DNA of 64,000 nucleotides from Alphaproteobacteria bacterium (GCA_019245415.1 JAFARO010000017.1:186001-250000); one strand, 5' to 3'; counted from the first letter of the stretch, positions 1-9,135 are shown. Made by a program: numbers and translations. The notes: generated by a model from the sequence alone, not told the origin.

Positions 1-3000
1 CTACCTCGTCCGCATCTCCTTCATGAACCGCTCCAGCGTGTCGATGCTGGCGATTTGGGCGGCGGCGTCGCGGAACTTGGTACCGCGAATCTCGATGCGC
101 GCGCTGACGGCGGCGAACACGTCCGCGTCCGGCGTGCCCGCCATCTTCGCCGCGAAATGCGTGCGCAGGCGCTCCAGACTCATCTCGTCGTTGGCGAGCG
201 AATAGGCCACGGCGGCATGCAAAACCTCGCTGCGGTCGCCGGCCGAGAGCGGCGCAGGCGCATTCCAGCGCTCACCCAGCGATTCTTCCGCCGTTGCGCC
301 CGCCAGTGGCCATTGTCTGCCCTGCCAATAGATTTCCGCGCGCAGCCGGTTGGTGTCGTCCTGCTTGTCGACAGCGATGAGATCGAGCGCGTCGCCGGTG
401 CGCTTGAGCGCCGCCAGCGCGCGCGCCTCGATCAAGAGGCGCTTGTGCCCGACGTCCTCGGGAAGCATTGAGATTTGGGTCGCCTGCAGCGTCTCGAGCG
501 CCGCCTGCGCCTTGCCGTCCATCAGATAGATGCCGGCAAGCGTCGTCGCCACCTGCGCGCGCGCCACGCCGTCCAGCCGCTTGTCGATCTGGTATTTCAG
601 CAAGTCGCTGGCGGGCCCGAGCAAATCCACCGCCACCAGCCGGTCGGACATGCGCCGGATCATCTCGTCGCCGTCGGCGCCAATCGGGGTCAGATCGATG
701 TTGTCGTAGAACAGCGACAGAGCCTCCACCGGCGCCATGCGGTCGGCCTTGCCGTGAAGGTAGAGCTCGACGAATGCGGCACGCATGTCGTCCTCGGCTT
801 GGCGTGCATCGTCTTCGCCGGGGAAGCTGCGCGCCGCGATGCGCAATGCATGCAGTCCGTCGCGCCAGCGGCCGGCGGCGAAGTAAAGACTGCTCAGCGT
901 GCGCAGTGTCGCCATCTCCAGCGCGTCGCCGCGCCAGCGGAAACGCAAGCTCTCGAGCGCTGCGATCGCGCGGGCCCGCGAAACGGTCCGTGCCGCCAAT
1001 CCCGATTGGAGCCGCGCATAGATCGCTTCGGCCGCGGCATGCGGATCGCTCCCTGATTCAACCGCCGCGAACAGCGCGCGGGCGTCCTTGTCGCGGTTTT
1101 CCTGTGCGATCAGTCGCGCATGGAGCAGTTGCGCCTCGATCATCAGGGATGGCGCCAGGCCGGGGGGCAGGCGCGTCAACGCCGCGTCGGCCAGCTCCAA
1201 CCGTCCGCGCGCCAGTCCTGCGCGCGCCGCGGCCAGCCGCGCGCGTCCCTGCCATTCGGCGGGATAGCGATGGAGCACGGCCGCCGCACGATCCAGATCG
1301 GCCTGCGCCTGGTTCCAGTTCTCCAACTTCGCGGCGATCAGGCCGCGCCAGAAGGCGGCATGTGGATCGTTGTCGAACTCCGCGCCAGCCAGCTCTTTAC
1401 TTGCGTCGCGATAGCGGCCCATCTCGTATTCCGCCGCCGCGCGCAGGGTGCGCAGATGCCGATCGCCCTGCAGTGCCGGATCGGCAGCCTGCATCACGTC
1501 GATCGTGCCCAGCGCCTCGGCGGCGAAATTGCCGGCGAGATAGAAGCGGGCGAGCGCGAGCCGCGCCGGATTGGCCTCTTCCGGCTTGCGCGCAACGATC
1601 GCGGCACGCAGGCGGCGCTCGGCTTGGAGAAAGGAGCCCCGCGACGAGCGCTGCCAGGCGGCGAAATCGAGGAAGCTCGGTCCGCCCTCGCCTCGCGCCA
1701 AAACCGTCGGCGAACCGGCGATGGCGGATGCGGGTGGCGTCAGCGAGAGGCCCTGCCTGCGCGCGATGGTGACGCGCATGGCGTGGACGCTGACTTCAAG
1801 GTCGTCGGCGAGCGGGAGCAGAACCAGACCCGACGCCGTCTTGAGCGCGCGGAATTCTACATAGTCGTTCTCAGCGGCCATCGCCTGCCCGGGCGCCGCG
1901 GGGATGACGTCGAGGGTGTCGCCGGCCACGGGGTCAAGCAGCGTCACGACGCGCCCGGCACCCGCCAGCAAGGTGGTCATGGTGGCATGCGCGGAGTCGT
2001 CCAGATTGCGAGAGAAGCCGATCGCGCTTGCGGCGATGGTCACCTGTGGGGCGATCGTGACTTTGAGGTCGGAGCCTTCGGCCACCGCCGCAATCTCTTC
2101 CGGCGTGCGCAGGACGAGGCGCAGGATGCTCAGGCCGCCGCCACTCGAGGCTTCGACGGCGTCCGGGAAATTTCCGAGCTCGATCTTGAGGCGCGCCGCA
2201 TCCAGCGGCGCGGCGGCGTCGAGCACGATCCATGCGGTGTTGCCGCGCAGGAACACGGCCGATCCGAGCCTGGCCGCGCCGGCGAAGCGAAGCACAGCCC
2301 CGTCCCGAGTCAGCTTGCCTTCGGCGGGCAAGGCGGCTGCTGCCGCCGCGGTCGGCGCGACGGTCGGCTGTGACGGAGGCGGCGAAGAGGAGGAGGGTTC
2401 CGCCTTTGCCTGCGAAGGTTTCGCGGCGGCAGCGATCGCTTGCCGCTGCGGCGCCGGTATCGCGGGCTCCGGTTTTAGCGGCGTTGCCTTCAGCTTCGCG
2501 TTGCCGGGTGGCAGGTAGACAGCCGCGTCGCTCTTCGGCGCGAGCACGTCGACGACGACGCGTGGCCCGTCGCGGAAATCGTGATAAGCCGACGCCTGGT
2601 CGGTCTCGAACTCGATGACCATGCCGTCGCCGTCCATGCGCCAGGCGGCATTCTTGACCCAGGGCGGAGACAGCCGCTCGAGGAGCGCGAAGTCCGGGCG
2701 CGCCTGCGCCGCAAAGCGGATGCCGAGCTTGCCGGCGCCGGGATATATCGAGTACGCGACGTTCTTCGGCCAATCGAAAACCAAGCGCGTGAATTTTTGG
2801 TACGTGCCGACCCGCAATCTCAAGCTTGCCAGCGAGGCGGGATCGACCGGGGTCTTGGACTTGGCGACCGGTTGCGGCAGGTCGGGGGGCGCGACTGCGC
2901 TGCCGGCTGGGACCAGATCCAGCGCCAGCTTGTTGCCGACGGCGCTCTGATGCACGCGCAAGCGCTGCACAAGCGCCAGATGATAGCGCATGCCATCCGC

Positions 3001-3270
3001 ATCGGGGCGCGCGCTGGCAATATAGGCGGCCAATCCCTGGGTCAGCGCAGCAGGATCTACCCCGACTTTGCGGTCGAAGGCGATGGTGAGCGCGCCGCCA
3101 TCGATAGCGGTCGTGGCATGAGCAACAGGATCGAGTGTGAAGACAAGGCGCGCGTAGCCGGATTCGACAGCGGTCGCGACACTGTCCGCGCGCGCGAGAT
3201 CGGAACAGGCGAGCGCACCAAGCAGCGCCGCCGCGCAGACAATCGCACGCAATCGAACGCGCTCAGCCAT
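1..3270 (-). CDS. Exported AMIN-like/TPR flagellar-cluster protein
   Basis: A 1089-residue protein that starts with a signal peptide (cleavage plausible after SDLARA) and so should act in the periplasm. Around residues 150-245 there is a beta-rich segment of the AMIN-like kind (RLVFDWP, then VVVDVLAP), followed by a Pro/Ala/Ser-rich linker and a second beta-rich segment. The last half is helical and TPR-like (repeated A-x-L/A-x-Y patterns). The ATG at 3270 was chosen because the longer frame upstream is Arg/Pro-rich shadow of motE. It overlaps the end of motE by 8 bp, which indicates translational coupling. Position in the fliL-fliM-motE operon suggests a role in motor or envelope assembly; no precise function can be assigned. 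Confidence 0.75.
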   Translation of the reverse strand: MAERVRLRAIVCAAALLGALACSDLARADSVATAVESGYARLVFTLDPVAHATTAIDGGALTIAFDRKVGVDPAALTQGLAAYIASARPDADGMRYHLALVQRLRVHQSAVGNKLALDLVPAGSAVAPPDLPQPVAKSKTPVDPASLASLRLRVGTYQKFTRLVFDWPKNVAYSIYPGAGKLGIRFAAQARPDFALLERLSPPWVKNAAWRMDGDGMVIEFETDQASAYHDFRDGPRVVVDVLAPKSDAAVYLPPGNAKLKATPLKPEPAIPAPQRQAIAAAAKPSQAKAEPSSSSPPPSQPTVAPTAAAAAALPAEGKLTRDGAVLRFAGAARLGSAVFLRGNTAWIVLDAAAPLDAARLKIELGNFPDAVEASSGGGLSILRLVLRTPEEIAAVAEGSDLKVTIAPQVTIAASAIGFSRNLDDSAHATMTTLLAGAGRVVTLLDPVAGDTLDVIPAAPGQAMAAENDYVEFRALKTASGLVLLPLADDLEVSVHAMRVTIARRQGLSLTPPASAIAGSPTVLARGEGGPSFLDFAAWQRSSRGSFLQAERRLRAAIVARKPEEANPARLALARFYLAGNFAAEALGTIDVMQAADPALQGDRHLRTLRAAAEYEMGRYRDASKELAGAEFDNDPHAAFWRGLIAAKLENWNQAQADLDRAAAVLHRYPAEWQGRARLAAARAGLARGRLELADAALTRLPPGLAPSLMIEAQLLHARLIAQENRDKDARALFAAVESGSDPHAAAEAIYARLQSGLAARTVSRARAIAALESLRFRWRGDALEMATLRTLSSLYFAAGRWRDGLHALRIAARSFPGEDDARQAEDDMRAAFVELYLHGKADRMAPVEALSLFYDNIDLTPIGADGDEMIRRMSDRLVAVDLLGPASDLLKYQIDKRLDGVARAQVATTLAGIYLMDGKAQAALETLQATQISMLPEDVGHKRLLIEARALAALKRTGDALDLIAVDKQDDTNRLRAEIYWQGRQWPLAGATAEESLGERWNAPAPLSAGDRSEVLHAAVAYSLANDEMSLERLRTHFAAKMAGTPDADVFAAVSARIEIRGTKFRDAAAQIASIDTLERFMKEMRTR

Positions 3271-4042
3271 GTTTTGCCGGCGCGGGTTGCGGCGCGGCCG
3301 GAACCGCCTGGGCCGGTGCGGACTGAGCCACCGGCGCGGCGGGCGCAGGCGCAGGGGGCGCGGGGGCTGGCGCAGTTGGCGCTGGCGTGAGCGGTTGTCC
3401 TTGCGGGGCCGAGGCAGCGCCTGCGGCCGCCACGGTCTGCAGCGGCGCGACCGCAACGGTATCGGGCAGGTTGAGCCGCGAAGCAAGTTTCACCGTCAAC
3501 TTCTGTGCGGCAGAAGGATTCATGGCCGCCAGGACGGGGGCCAGGGCGTCGGACTTCATGTGCTGTGCGACCGCGATTAACACGTCGTCGCTCAGGCCGT
3601 CGAAAATGCGGGCGGCATCCTTAGGCTTCATCGCGGAATAGGTTTTCACCAGCGCCGCCATCTGCTTGTCCGCTTCCGCATCGCGCTGGCCGAGCAATTG
3701 CGCGATCTGCGCCTGGATCTGCTTCAGCGCAGCGATCTTGTCGTCAAGGCGCTTCTCGGTGGCGGCGAGCACGGTCTCGCGCATGTCCTGGTCGCGGTCC
3801 CGCGCATCCAGCGCAGTGCGCCGCCGGGCGAGACTCGACAGCACGTCGACCTCGGCAGCGCTCGGCGTCTCGGTGTCGTCGCCGGAAACGTCCTTGTCCG
3901 CTACTGCAGTCGCAGGCGGAGCCGCGACGAGTCGCGCATCGGCGCTCTGTGCGTTGGCCTCATGCACCAATCCGGTCCCCTTCAGCACAAGCAGCGACGC
4001 CCCCAAAACGATGACGGCAGGAAGCAGGCGGAACAGTTTCAT
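3263..4042 (-). CDS. motE: MotE-family flagellar motor chaperone
   Basis: 259 residues with an N-terminal membrane/signal segment, a coiled coil around residues 75-125, and then an MgtE-N-like segment with the family hallmark of a KTYSAMKPKDAARIF-type stretch followed by VLAAMNPSAAQKL. The C-terminal 60 residues are a low-complexity Pro/Ala tail. MotE proteins of alphaproteobacteria help stabilise or target MotC and sit at the inner membrane and periplasm. The gene overlaps its upstream neighbour by ATGA (4039-4042) and its downstream neighbour by 8 bp, so it lies inside one tightly coupled operon after fliM. Confidence 0.8.
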   Translation of the reverse strand: MKLFRLLPAVIVLGASLLVLKGTGLVHEANAQSADARLVAAPPATAVADKDVSGDDTETPSAAEVDVLSSLARRRTALDARDRDQDMRETVLAATEKRLDDKIAALKQIQAQIAQLLGQRDAEADKQMAALVKTYSAMKPKDAARIFDGLSDDVLIAVAQHMKSDALAPVLAAMNPSAAQKLTVKLASRLNLPDTVAVAPLQTVAAAGAASAPQGQPLTPAPTAPAPAPPAPAPAAPVAQSAPAQAVPAAPQPAPAKHG

Positions 4043-4443
4043 CGGGCCACCTTGAGGGCATCCAGCCGCGCCATCACGCTGCCCGAAGGCAGGCCACAGT
4101 TGGCGGCGGGCGTGGCGGGCCTGGCGCTGACGCTTCTTTCCATGCGCTCGGCGATGCGCTCGCCCGAGGCCGCCAGCAGCGACAATTCGTCGATCGCCGC
4201 GCGTGCCTGCGCAACTCTAGCGTCCAGCGAGGCTCCTACCGTTGCGGCCGCTTCCTCGAGCGCGCGCACGGACTGGCCGGCGCGCGTCAGCGAGACGTTG
4301 AGGTCGCCGATCGTCGCGTTGAGATATTGCTGGCCGTCTCGCACTGCCTTGAGCCGACGCTCCAGCAGCGCGCAATAGAACAGGGTCGCCACCAGCAGCA
4401 GGCTGAGCGCGAGTTCGACGCCAAGCGTGAGTGAAAACACCAT
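4039..4443 (-). CDS. DUF6468 membrane protein of flagellar operon
   Basis: 134 residues with one N-terminal transmembrane helix (about residues 6-26) followed by a coiled-coil region (LERRLKAVRDGQQYL, then Ala-rich heptads). The size, the single helix and the position between fliM and motE match the DUF6468 proteins of alphaproteobacterial flagellar clusters. The biochemical role is unknown; a membrane-anchored coiled coil next to motor genes suggests a structural or assembly role. It begins 9 bp after the end of fliM and ends in an ATGA overlap with motE. Confidence 0.75.
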   Translation of the reverse strand: MVFSLTLGVELALSLLLVATLFYCALLERRLKAVRDGQQYLNATIGDLNVSLTRAGQSVRALEEAAATVGASLDARVAQARAAIDELSLLAASGERIAERMERSVSARPATPAANCGLPSGSVMARLDALKVAR

Positions 4444-4452
4444 CGCCGTCTC

Positions 4453-5505
4453 CTACAGGGCGCGCGACGCGTCGGTGCGCTCGATCGCCTCGTCCACCTT
4501 GATCGCGACCGAGGAGCCGACCCGGCCCATGCGGCCCTTGAGCAGCGGCACGCCGCGGCAGCGAAGCTCGATCTTGCTGTCGGGCGTGGCGTTGAGCATC
4601 ACAGTCTCGCCGACCTTCAGATGCATGATCCGGTTGAGCGGCATCACCTGCTCATCCAGGATCGCCTCGATATCGACGGTGGTCGACCACAGCTCGGTCG
4701 CCAGATGGCTTTCCCAGATCGAGTCGCGGCCGAACTTCTCGCCCATGAATTGCTGCAACAAGAGCTTGCGGATCGGCTCGAGCGTGGCGTAGGGCAGCAG
4801 GAGTTCGGTGCGGCCGCCACGGTCTTCCATGTCGATTCGCAGCTTGACCAGGATCGCAGCGTTTGCGGGCCGCGCGATGGCGGCAAAGCGCGGATTGGTC
4901 TCCAGACGGTCAAGCGCGAAATTCACCGGCGCCAGCGGCTCGAAGGCCTGGCACATGTCGCCCAGGATCACTTCGATCATGCGCTGCACCAAGGTGCGCT
5001 CGATGGTCGTATAGGGCCGGCCCTCGATGCGCATCGCGGACGAGCCGCGCCGGCCGCCTAGAAGCACGTCGACGATCGAATAGATGAGGTTCGAATCGAC
5101 GGTGAAGAGGCCGTAATTGTCGAGCTGCTCGGCGCGGAACACTGCCAGGATGGCTGGCAGCGGGATCGAATTCAGATAGTCGCCGAAGCGGATGGAGGTG
5201 ATGCTGTCGAGGCTGACCTCGACATTGTCCGAGGTGAAGTTGCGCAACGACGTCGTCATCAGCCGGACCAGCCGGTCGAAGACGATCTCCAGCATCGGCA
5301 GGCGCTCATAGGACACCAGCGCCGAATTGATGATGGCGCGAACGCCACTCTTGTCGGAAAGCTCGTCGCTGTTGACGTCAAAGCCAAGCAGCGAATCGAT
5401 TTCCTCCTGGTTCAGAATGCGCTCGCCGGCGCTCGGCGCAGGCGCCGCTGCCACCGCTTCCGTCGTCTCGACCGCCGCGTCTTGCGTGGGGGCGTCTTCG
5501 CTCAT
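4453..5505 (-). CDS. fliM: Flagellar motor switch protein FliM
   Basis: 350 residues, normal for FliM. Near the N-terminus is the CheY-binding motif (ILNQEEIDSLLGFD, about residues 30-43), followed by the CheC-like middle domain that contacts FliG and a C-terminal FliN-like (SpoA) beta domain (VMPLNRIMHLKVGETVML, about 285-345). It forms the cytoplasmic C-ring and controls rotation direction. The start overlaps the fliL stop by ATGA (5502-5505), so translation is coupled to fliL. Confidence 0.95.
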   Translation of the reverse strand: MSEDAPTQDAAVETTEAVAAAPAPSAGERILNQEEIDSLLGFDVNSDELSDKSGVRAIINSALVSYERLPMLEIVFDRLVRLMTTSLRNFTSDNVEVSLDSITSIRFGDYLNSIPLPAILAVFRAEQLDNYGLFTVDSNLIYSIVDVLLGGRRGSSAMRIEGRPYTTIERTLVQRMIEVILGDMCQAFEPLAPVNFALDRLETNPRFAAIARPANAAILVKLRIDMEDRGGRTELLLPYATLEPIRKLLLQQFMGEKFGRDSIWESHLATELWSTTVDIEAILDEQVMPLNRIMHLKVGETVMLNATPDSKIELRCRGVPLLKGRMGRVGSSVAIKVDEAIERTDASRAL

Positions 5506-6059
5506 TGCACGATCATTTCCTTGAGCAGCACGTCGTGCACGCGATAGGGCTGGGCGACGGCGTTGATCCGGCGCAGCAGCTCTTCCTTGAGCCGCAAGAC
5601 CCCGGCCGAGCCCTTCAGGTCATCGATGCGCAGCTCGCGTAGATAGCCTTGGAACTGGTCGACGATGCGCGGCATCATCACCGCGAGGCCAGCCTTTTCC
5701 TCGGGACGGTCGAGCTCGAGCGCGGTGGAAAGTTTGAGATAGGCGGGGCTGCCGTCGGCGCTCTGGATATTCACGATCAGGTCGGGGACGTCGTAATAGA
5801 CCACCTGCGGCGGGGTCGCGGGCAACGGCGCTTCGTAGGATGCGACCGCGGGTTCGGCCTTGGGCGCGCTGAAGACGAAGAAATAGAGAGCCGCGCCACT
5901 CCCCAGCAGTACGAGAAGAAGCGCGCCCGCGGCGATGGCCAGCATCTTGCGATTGCCAAGCAACGTCTTAAGAAAACCTTGCTTGCTCTGCGCAGGTGGA
6001 GCTTCGGCGCCGTCTTGTGGCTCCGCTTCGTCCGCCTTCTGCTCTTTCTTCTTCGCCAT
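5502..6059 (-). CDS. fliL: Flagellar basal-body protein FliL
   Basis: 185 residues: a charged Lys/Glu-rich cytoplasmic N-terminus, one transmembrane helix (about 43-65), and the conserved periplasmic FliL domain ending in LLKEMIVQ. FliL rings the stator and supports torque and stator engagement. The ATG at 6059 is preferred over the longer frame because it is preceded by GAGGCGGGG and because the extended frame is divergent promoter DNA. First gene of the leftward operon fliL-fliM-DUF6468-motE-TPR. Confidence 0.92.
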   Translation of the reverse strand: MAKKKEQKADEAEPQDGAEAPPAQSKQGFLKTLLGNRKMLAIAAGALLLVLLGSGAALYFFVFSAPKAEPAVASYEAPLPATPPQVVYYDVPDLIVNIQSADGSPAYLKLSTALELDRPEEKAGLAVMMPRIVDQFQGYLRELRIDDLKGSAGVLRLKEELLRRINAVAQPYRVHDVLLKEMIVQ

Positions 6060-6198
6060 GCCCCGCCTCGACGCTTGCAGTCGCGACCTTAGGCGCACGT
6101 GGTTAAAAAGGAGTTTCGGGCAAGCCTTCGCCCGGCAAGTTCTGCCGCCTCCGGACGGCTGGCGCGCGAAAAACCCGCTGCGAACGGCGTTTTTCCGA

Positions 6199-6214
6199 TG
6201 GCACGGCGTCTGCA
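6199..6214 (+). promoter_or_regulatory. Sigma-54 (RpoN) promoter for flgF operon
   Basis: TGGCAC at 6199-6204, five bases, then CTGCA at 6210-6214. This matches the RpoN consensus TGGCAC-N5-TTGCA with a single mismatch and keeps the invariant GG-N10-GC spacing. It lies 35 bp upstream of the flgF ATG in the divergent gap. In Caulobacter-type hierarchies the flgF operon is a class III, sigma-54/FlbD-dependent unit, which fits. Confidence 0.85.
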
Positions 6215-6249
6215 CAATCATAGCGACGGACCAGAAGGGATCCGAGTCC

Positions 6250-6990
6250 ATGGACAGTTCGCTGCTTGTCTCGCTGTCGCACCAGCTTGCCGCCTATCGC
6301 TCGATGGACGTGATCGCGAACAACATCGCCAATGCCGACACCTCCGGTTTCCGCCGCGAGGAACAGACCTTCCACGAATATGTCGAGCAGCTGCCGCTGC
6401 AGGAGGGTCAAAGCACGCCGCAGGCTCTGAGCTTCGTGCAGGACGGCGGCATCGTGCGCGACATGACGGAGGGACCCTTGCGCCGAACCGGCGCGCCCTT
6501 CGACCTGGCGATCCACGGCAAGGGCTTCTTCGCGGTGCAGACGCCCAACGGTCTCGCCTATACCCGGAACGGACATTTCTCGCTCGACAACCAGGGCCAG
6601 CTGGTCGACGACAGCGGCAATGCGCTGCAAAGCGAGGGAGGCGCGGTCTCGATCAGCGTCGACGACGGCGACATCCATATAGGCACTGACGGGACGATCT
6701 CGGGCAAGAAGGGTCAAATCGGCAAGCTCCGCGTCGCCGATTTCGCCGATGAGAGCCAGTTGGTGAAGCAGGGCGCGAGCCTCTACTCCACCACGCAGCA
6801 GCCCAATCCCGCGCAAGGCGCCGAGATCCGCCAGGGGATGCTGGAGGAATCCAACGTCAAGCCCGTCGTCGAAATCTCACGCATGGTCGAAGTGATGCGC
6901 TCCTATCAGGCGAGCGCGACCATGACCCAATCCCAGGAAGACCTTTTGCGCCAGGCGATCGACAAGCTTGGCCAGATGCCATCGAGCTAA
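6250..6990 (+). CDS. flgF: Flagellar proximal rod protein FlgF
   Basis: 246 residues. The N-terminus has the rod/hook family signature (MDVIANNIANADTSGFRRE), and the C-terminus ends with the family helix (NVKPVVEISRMVEVMRSYQ). FlgF forms part of the proximal rod crossing the periplasm. The ATG at 6250 fits the family start, with AAGGG about 10 bp upstream; the longer frame to the left is antisense to fliL. It leads the rightward operon flgF-flgG-flgA-flgH under the sigma-54 promoter at 6199-6214. flgG starts 12 bp after its stop. Confidence 0.95.
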   Translation: MDSSLLVSLSHQLAAYRSMDVIANNIANADTSGFRREEQTFHEYVEQLPLQEGQSTPQALSFVQDGGIVRDMTEGPLRRTGAPFDLAIHGKGFFAVQTPNGLAYTRNGHFSLDNQGQLVDDSGNALQSEGGAVSISVDDGDIHIGTDGTISGKKGQIGKLRVADFADESQLVKQGASLYSTTQQPNPAQGAEIRQGMLEESNVKPVVEISRMVEVMRSYQASATMTQSQEDLLRQAIDKLGQMPSS

Positions 6991-7002
6991 AGGAGAAACC
7001 TC

Positions 7003-7794
7003 ATGCGGGCATTGAGCATCGCGGCGACCGGCATGCTGGCGCAGCAGACGAATGTGGAAGTGATCGCGAACAACCTCGCGAACATGAACACCACCGCCTA
7101 CAAGCAGCAGCGCGCGGAGTTCCAGGACCTGCTTTACCAGAACGTCGAGCAGCCCGGCGCGCAGTCGTCGGATTCCGGCACCTTGGTGTCGAGCGGCATC
7201 CAGCTCGGCGCCGGCGTGCGCACCGCGGCGGTCTATCGGATCAACAGCCAGGGCACGCTGACCCAGACGACCAATCCCTACGACCTGGCGATCAACGGCG
7301 CGGGCTACTTCCACGTCCAGCTGCCCGACGGCACCGACGCCTATACGCGCGCCGGCAATTTCGCGCTGTCGCCGGAAGGTCAGATCGTCACGCAGGATGG
7401 CTATGTCGTGGCGCCGGGCATCGCGGTTCCCGCGAATGCAACGGCGGTGACCATCAATACCCAGGGCCAGGTGCAGGCAACCATCCCCGGCCAGACCGCC
7501 CCGCAGACCGTTGGCCAGTTCGAGCTGACGCGGTTCCCGAACGAGGGCGGGCTCAATCTGTTGGGCGGCACGCTGCTCAGCGAGACGCCGGCGTCGGGTT
7601 CGCCGCAATCGGCGGTGCCGGGCTCGCCGGGCTTCGGCACGGTCCAGCAAGGCTTCCTGGAAGCCGCCAACGTCAACGCGGTGGAGGAGATGACCTCTCT
7701 GATCACCGCCCAGCGTGCGTACGAGATGAATTCCAAGGTCATCACCGCGGCCGACCAGATGCTGCAGCAGACCGCGCAGCTTGCGGGGCAATAA
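7003..7794 (+). CDS. flgG: Flagellar distal rod protein FlgG
   Basis: 263 residues, the usual FlgG length. It begins MRALSIAATGMLAQQ and carries the ANNLANMNTTAYK rod signature, the central Gly/Asn-rich beta region, and the C-terminal helix VNAVEEMTSLITAQRAYEMNSK. FlgG is the distal rod subunit through the periplasm and L/P rings. A good ribosome binding site (AAGGAG) lies 8 bp before the ATG. The gene is second in the flgFGAH operon. Confidence 0.96.
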   Translation: MRALSIAATGMLAQQTNVEVIANNLANMNTTAYKQQRAEFQDLLYQNVEQPGAQSSDSGTLVSSGIQLGAGVRTAAVYRINSQGTLTQTTNPYDLAINGAGYFHVQLPDGTDAYTRAGNFALSPEGQIVTQDGYVVAPGIAVPANATAVTINTQGQVQATIPGQTAPQTVGQFELTRFPNEGGLNLLGGTLLSETPASGSPQSAVPGSPGFGTVQQGFLEAANVNAVEEMTSLITAQRAYEMNSKVITAADQMLQQTAQLAGQ

Positions 7795-7797
7795 GCC

Positions 7798-8316
7798 ATG
7801 AAAGCAATCTTCCTCTTCCTTGTCGCGCTCATGATGGCCTATCCGGCCTTCGCCGACAGCGGCGTGCGCATCGTGGTGCCGGCGCGCGACATCGCCCGCG
7901 GCGAAACCATCAGCGAAACCGACCTCACCTATGCCTTCGTGGCGCCGGAAAACGCGCTGCCCGGAACGGTGAGCGGCATGGACACCCTGCTCGGCAAGCA
8001 AACGCGGCGCGTGCTGCGAGCCGGTGAAAGCGTGCGCGCGGACGACGTGCGTCAGCCCATACTCGTCGCCAAGGGCCAGACCGTGACCATGGTCTTCGAA
8101 GCACCCGGCGTTGTCCTCACCGCGACCGGCAAAGCCATGAGCGAAGGCGGACTCGGCGAGAGCGTCACCGTCCTCAATCCGGTCTCCTACCGCCAAGTCA
8201 CGGCGATCGTGACCGGGCAAGGCGCGGTCAAGGCGCAGGCGGGCTTCGGCGGACTGCCGTCACGCGTGGCAAGCAACATCCGCCCGGGGATCTCATACAA
8301 GGAAGGCGGCCGATGA
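7798..8316 (+). CDS. flgA: P-ring assembly chaperone FlgA (short form)
   Basis: 172 residues with a clear signal peptide (cleavage near AFA-DS) and then a single SAF domain (VVPARDIARGETISETDL, later VLRAGESVRADDVR) and a C-terminal beta domain. FlgA is the periplasmic chaperone for P-ring assembly by FlgI. It is shorter than many FlgA proteins because the N-terminal domain before SAF is missing; the adjacent gene order makes the identification safe. The ATG is 3 bp after the flgG stop, and the end overlaps flgH by ATGA. Confidence 0.88.
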   Translation: MKAIFLFLVALMMAYPAFADSGVRIVVPARDIARGETISETDLTYAFVAPENALPGTVSGMDTLLGKQTRRVLRAGESVRADDVRQPILVAKGQTVTMVFEAPGVVLTATGKAMSEGGLGESVTVLNPVSYRQVTAIVTGQGAVKAQAGFGGLPSRVASNIRPGISYKEGGR

Positions 8317-9038
8317 GCGTCAGGTTGTTCAAGACCATCCTGTTGATCGGCGCCGCCGCATCGCTGGGAGCATGTTCGGCGGTGGACCGGGTCAAGGATA
8401 TCGACGGCGGACCGAAACTGGCGCCGATCAGCAATCCGACGCCGCAACTGCCCAGCCTGCCGATGCCGGCGCAACCAAGCGAACCGCGCGGCGCCAGCTC
8501 GCTATGGCAGCCGGGTGCGCGCAGCTTCTTCCACGATCCGCGCGCCAGCAGGGTCGGCGACATCATCACAGTCAACGTTTCCGTCGCCGACGCCGCCAAG
8601 CTCAACAACACCACCAGCCGTGCCCGCACCAATTCCGAAGCCGCCAACATGGCGAACTTCTTCGGCCTGGAGAAAATGCTGCCCTCGACCATGGATCCGA
8701 CGAACCTGGTGAACATGGGCTCGAGCAATTCCAATGTCGGGGCCGGGTCGATCGATCGCTCGGAGAGCGTGAGCCTCACCCTGGCCGCGCTGGTCACCCA
8801 GGTTCTGCCCAACGGCAATCTGGTGATCGGCGGCCATCAGCAGATGAAGGTCAATAGCGAGCTGCGCGATCTGACCGTGACCGGCATCGTGCGCACCGAG
8901 GACATCACCAGCGCCAACACCGTCGACCTGTCCCAGATCGCCGAAGCGCGCATCGCCTATGGCGGCGCCGGCACTATGAGCGACGTGCAGACCCCGCGCT
9001 ACGGTTCGCAGCTGTTCGATATCCTGATGCCGTGGTAG
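8313..9038 (+). CDS. flgH: Flagellar L-ring lipoprotein FlgH
   Basis: 241 residues. A lipoprotein signal with lipobox LGAC places the protein in the outer membrane after lipidation. The family motifs are SLWQPGARSFFHDPRASRVGDI, a later NGNLVIGG, and RTEDITSANTV near the C-terminus. FlgH forms the L ring. The start codon overlaps the flgA stop (8313-8316), and a strong hairpin terminator follows directly after the stop. Confidence 0.95.
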   Translation: MSVRLFKTILLIGAAASLGACSAVDRVKDIDGGPKLAPISNPTPQLPSLPMPAQPSEPRGASSLWQPGARSFFHDPRASRVGDIITVNVSVADAAKLNNTTSRARTNSEAANMANFFGLEKMLPSTMDPTNLVNMGSSNSNVGAGSIDRSESVSLTLAALVTQVLPNGNLVIGGHQQMKVNSELRDLTVTGIVRTEDITSANTVDLSQIAEARIAYGGAGTMSDVQTPRYGSQLFDILMPW

Positions 9039-9040
9039 GC

Positions 9041-9104
9041 GGAAGTCAGAAATCAGGATGAAGCGGCGCCGGCCGATGGCCGGCGCGCTTTTCTTCTGAC
9101 TTCC
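9041..9104. terminator. Nested hairpin terminator between flgH and dksA
   Basis: A perfect 9-bp stem GCGCCGGCC/GGCCGGCGC (9066-9074 and 9078-9086) with a 3-base loop is followed by GCTTTTCTTCT. It is enclosed by a second perfect inverted repeat GGAAGTCAGAA/TTCTGACTTCC (9041-9051 and 9094-9104). It sits between convergent flgH and dksA, so it can terminate the flagellar operon; the outer arms may help in both directions. Confidence 0.8.
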
Positions 9105-9135
9105 GATTTCAGCCTTCTATGACTGACGCGCGGCG

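Noticed and set aside
1120-2373. 417-codon plus-strand frame
   Set aside because: Composition typical of antisense of GC-rich genes; no ribosome site or motifs.
6060-6198. CtrA-type TTAA-N7-TTAA box for the fliL operon
   Set aside because: A TTAA lies in CTTTTTAACCACG, but no second half is at the right distance.
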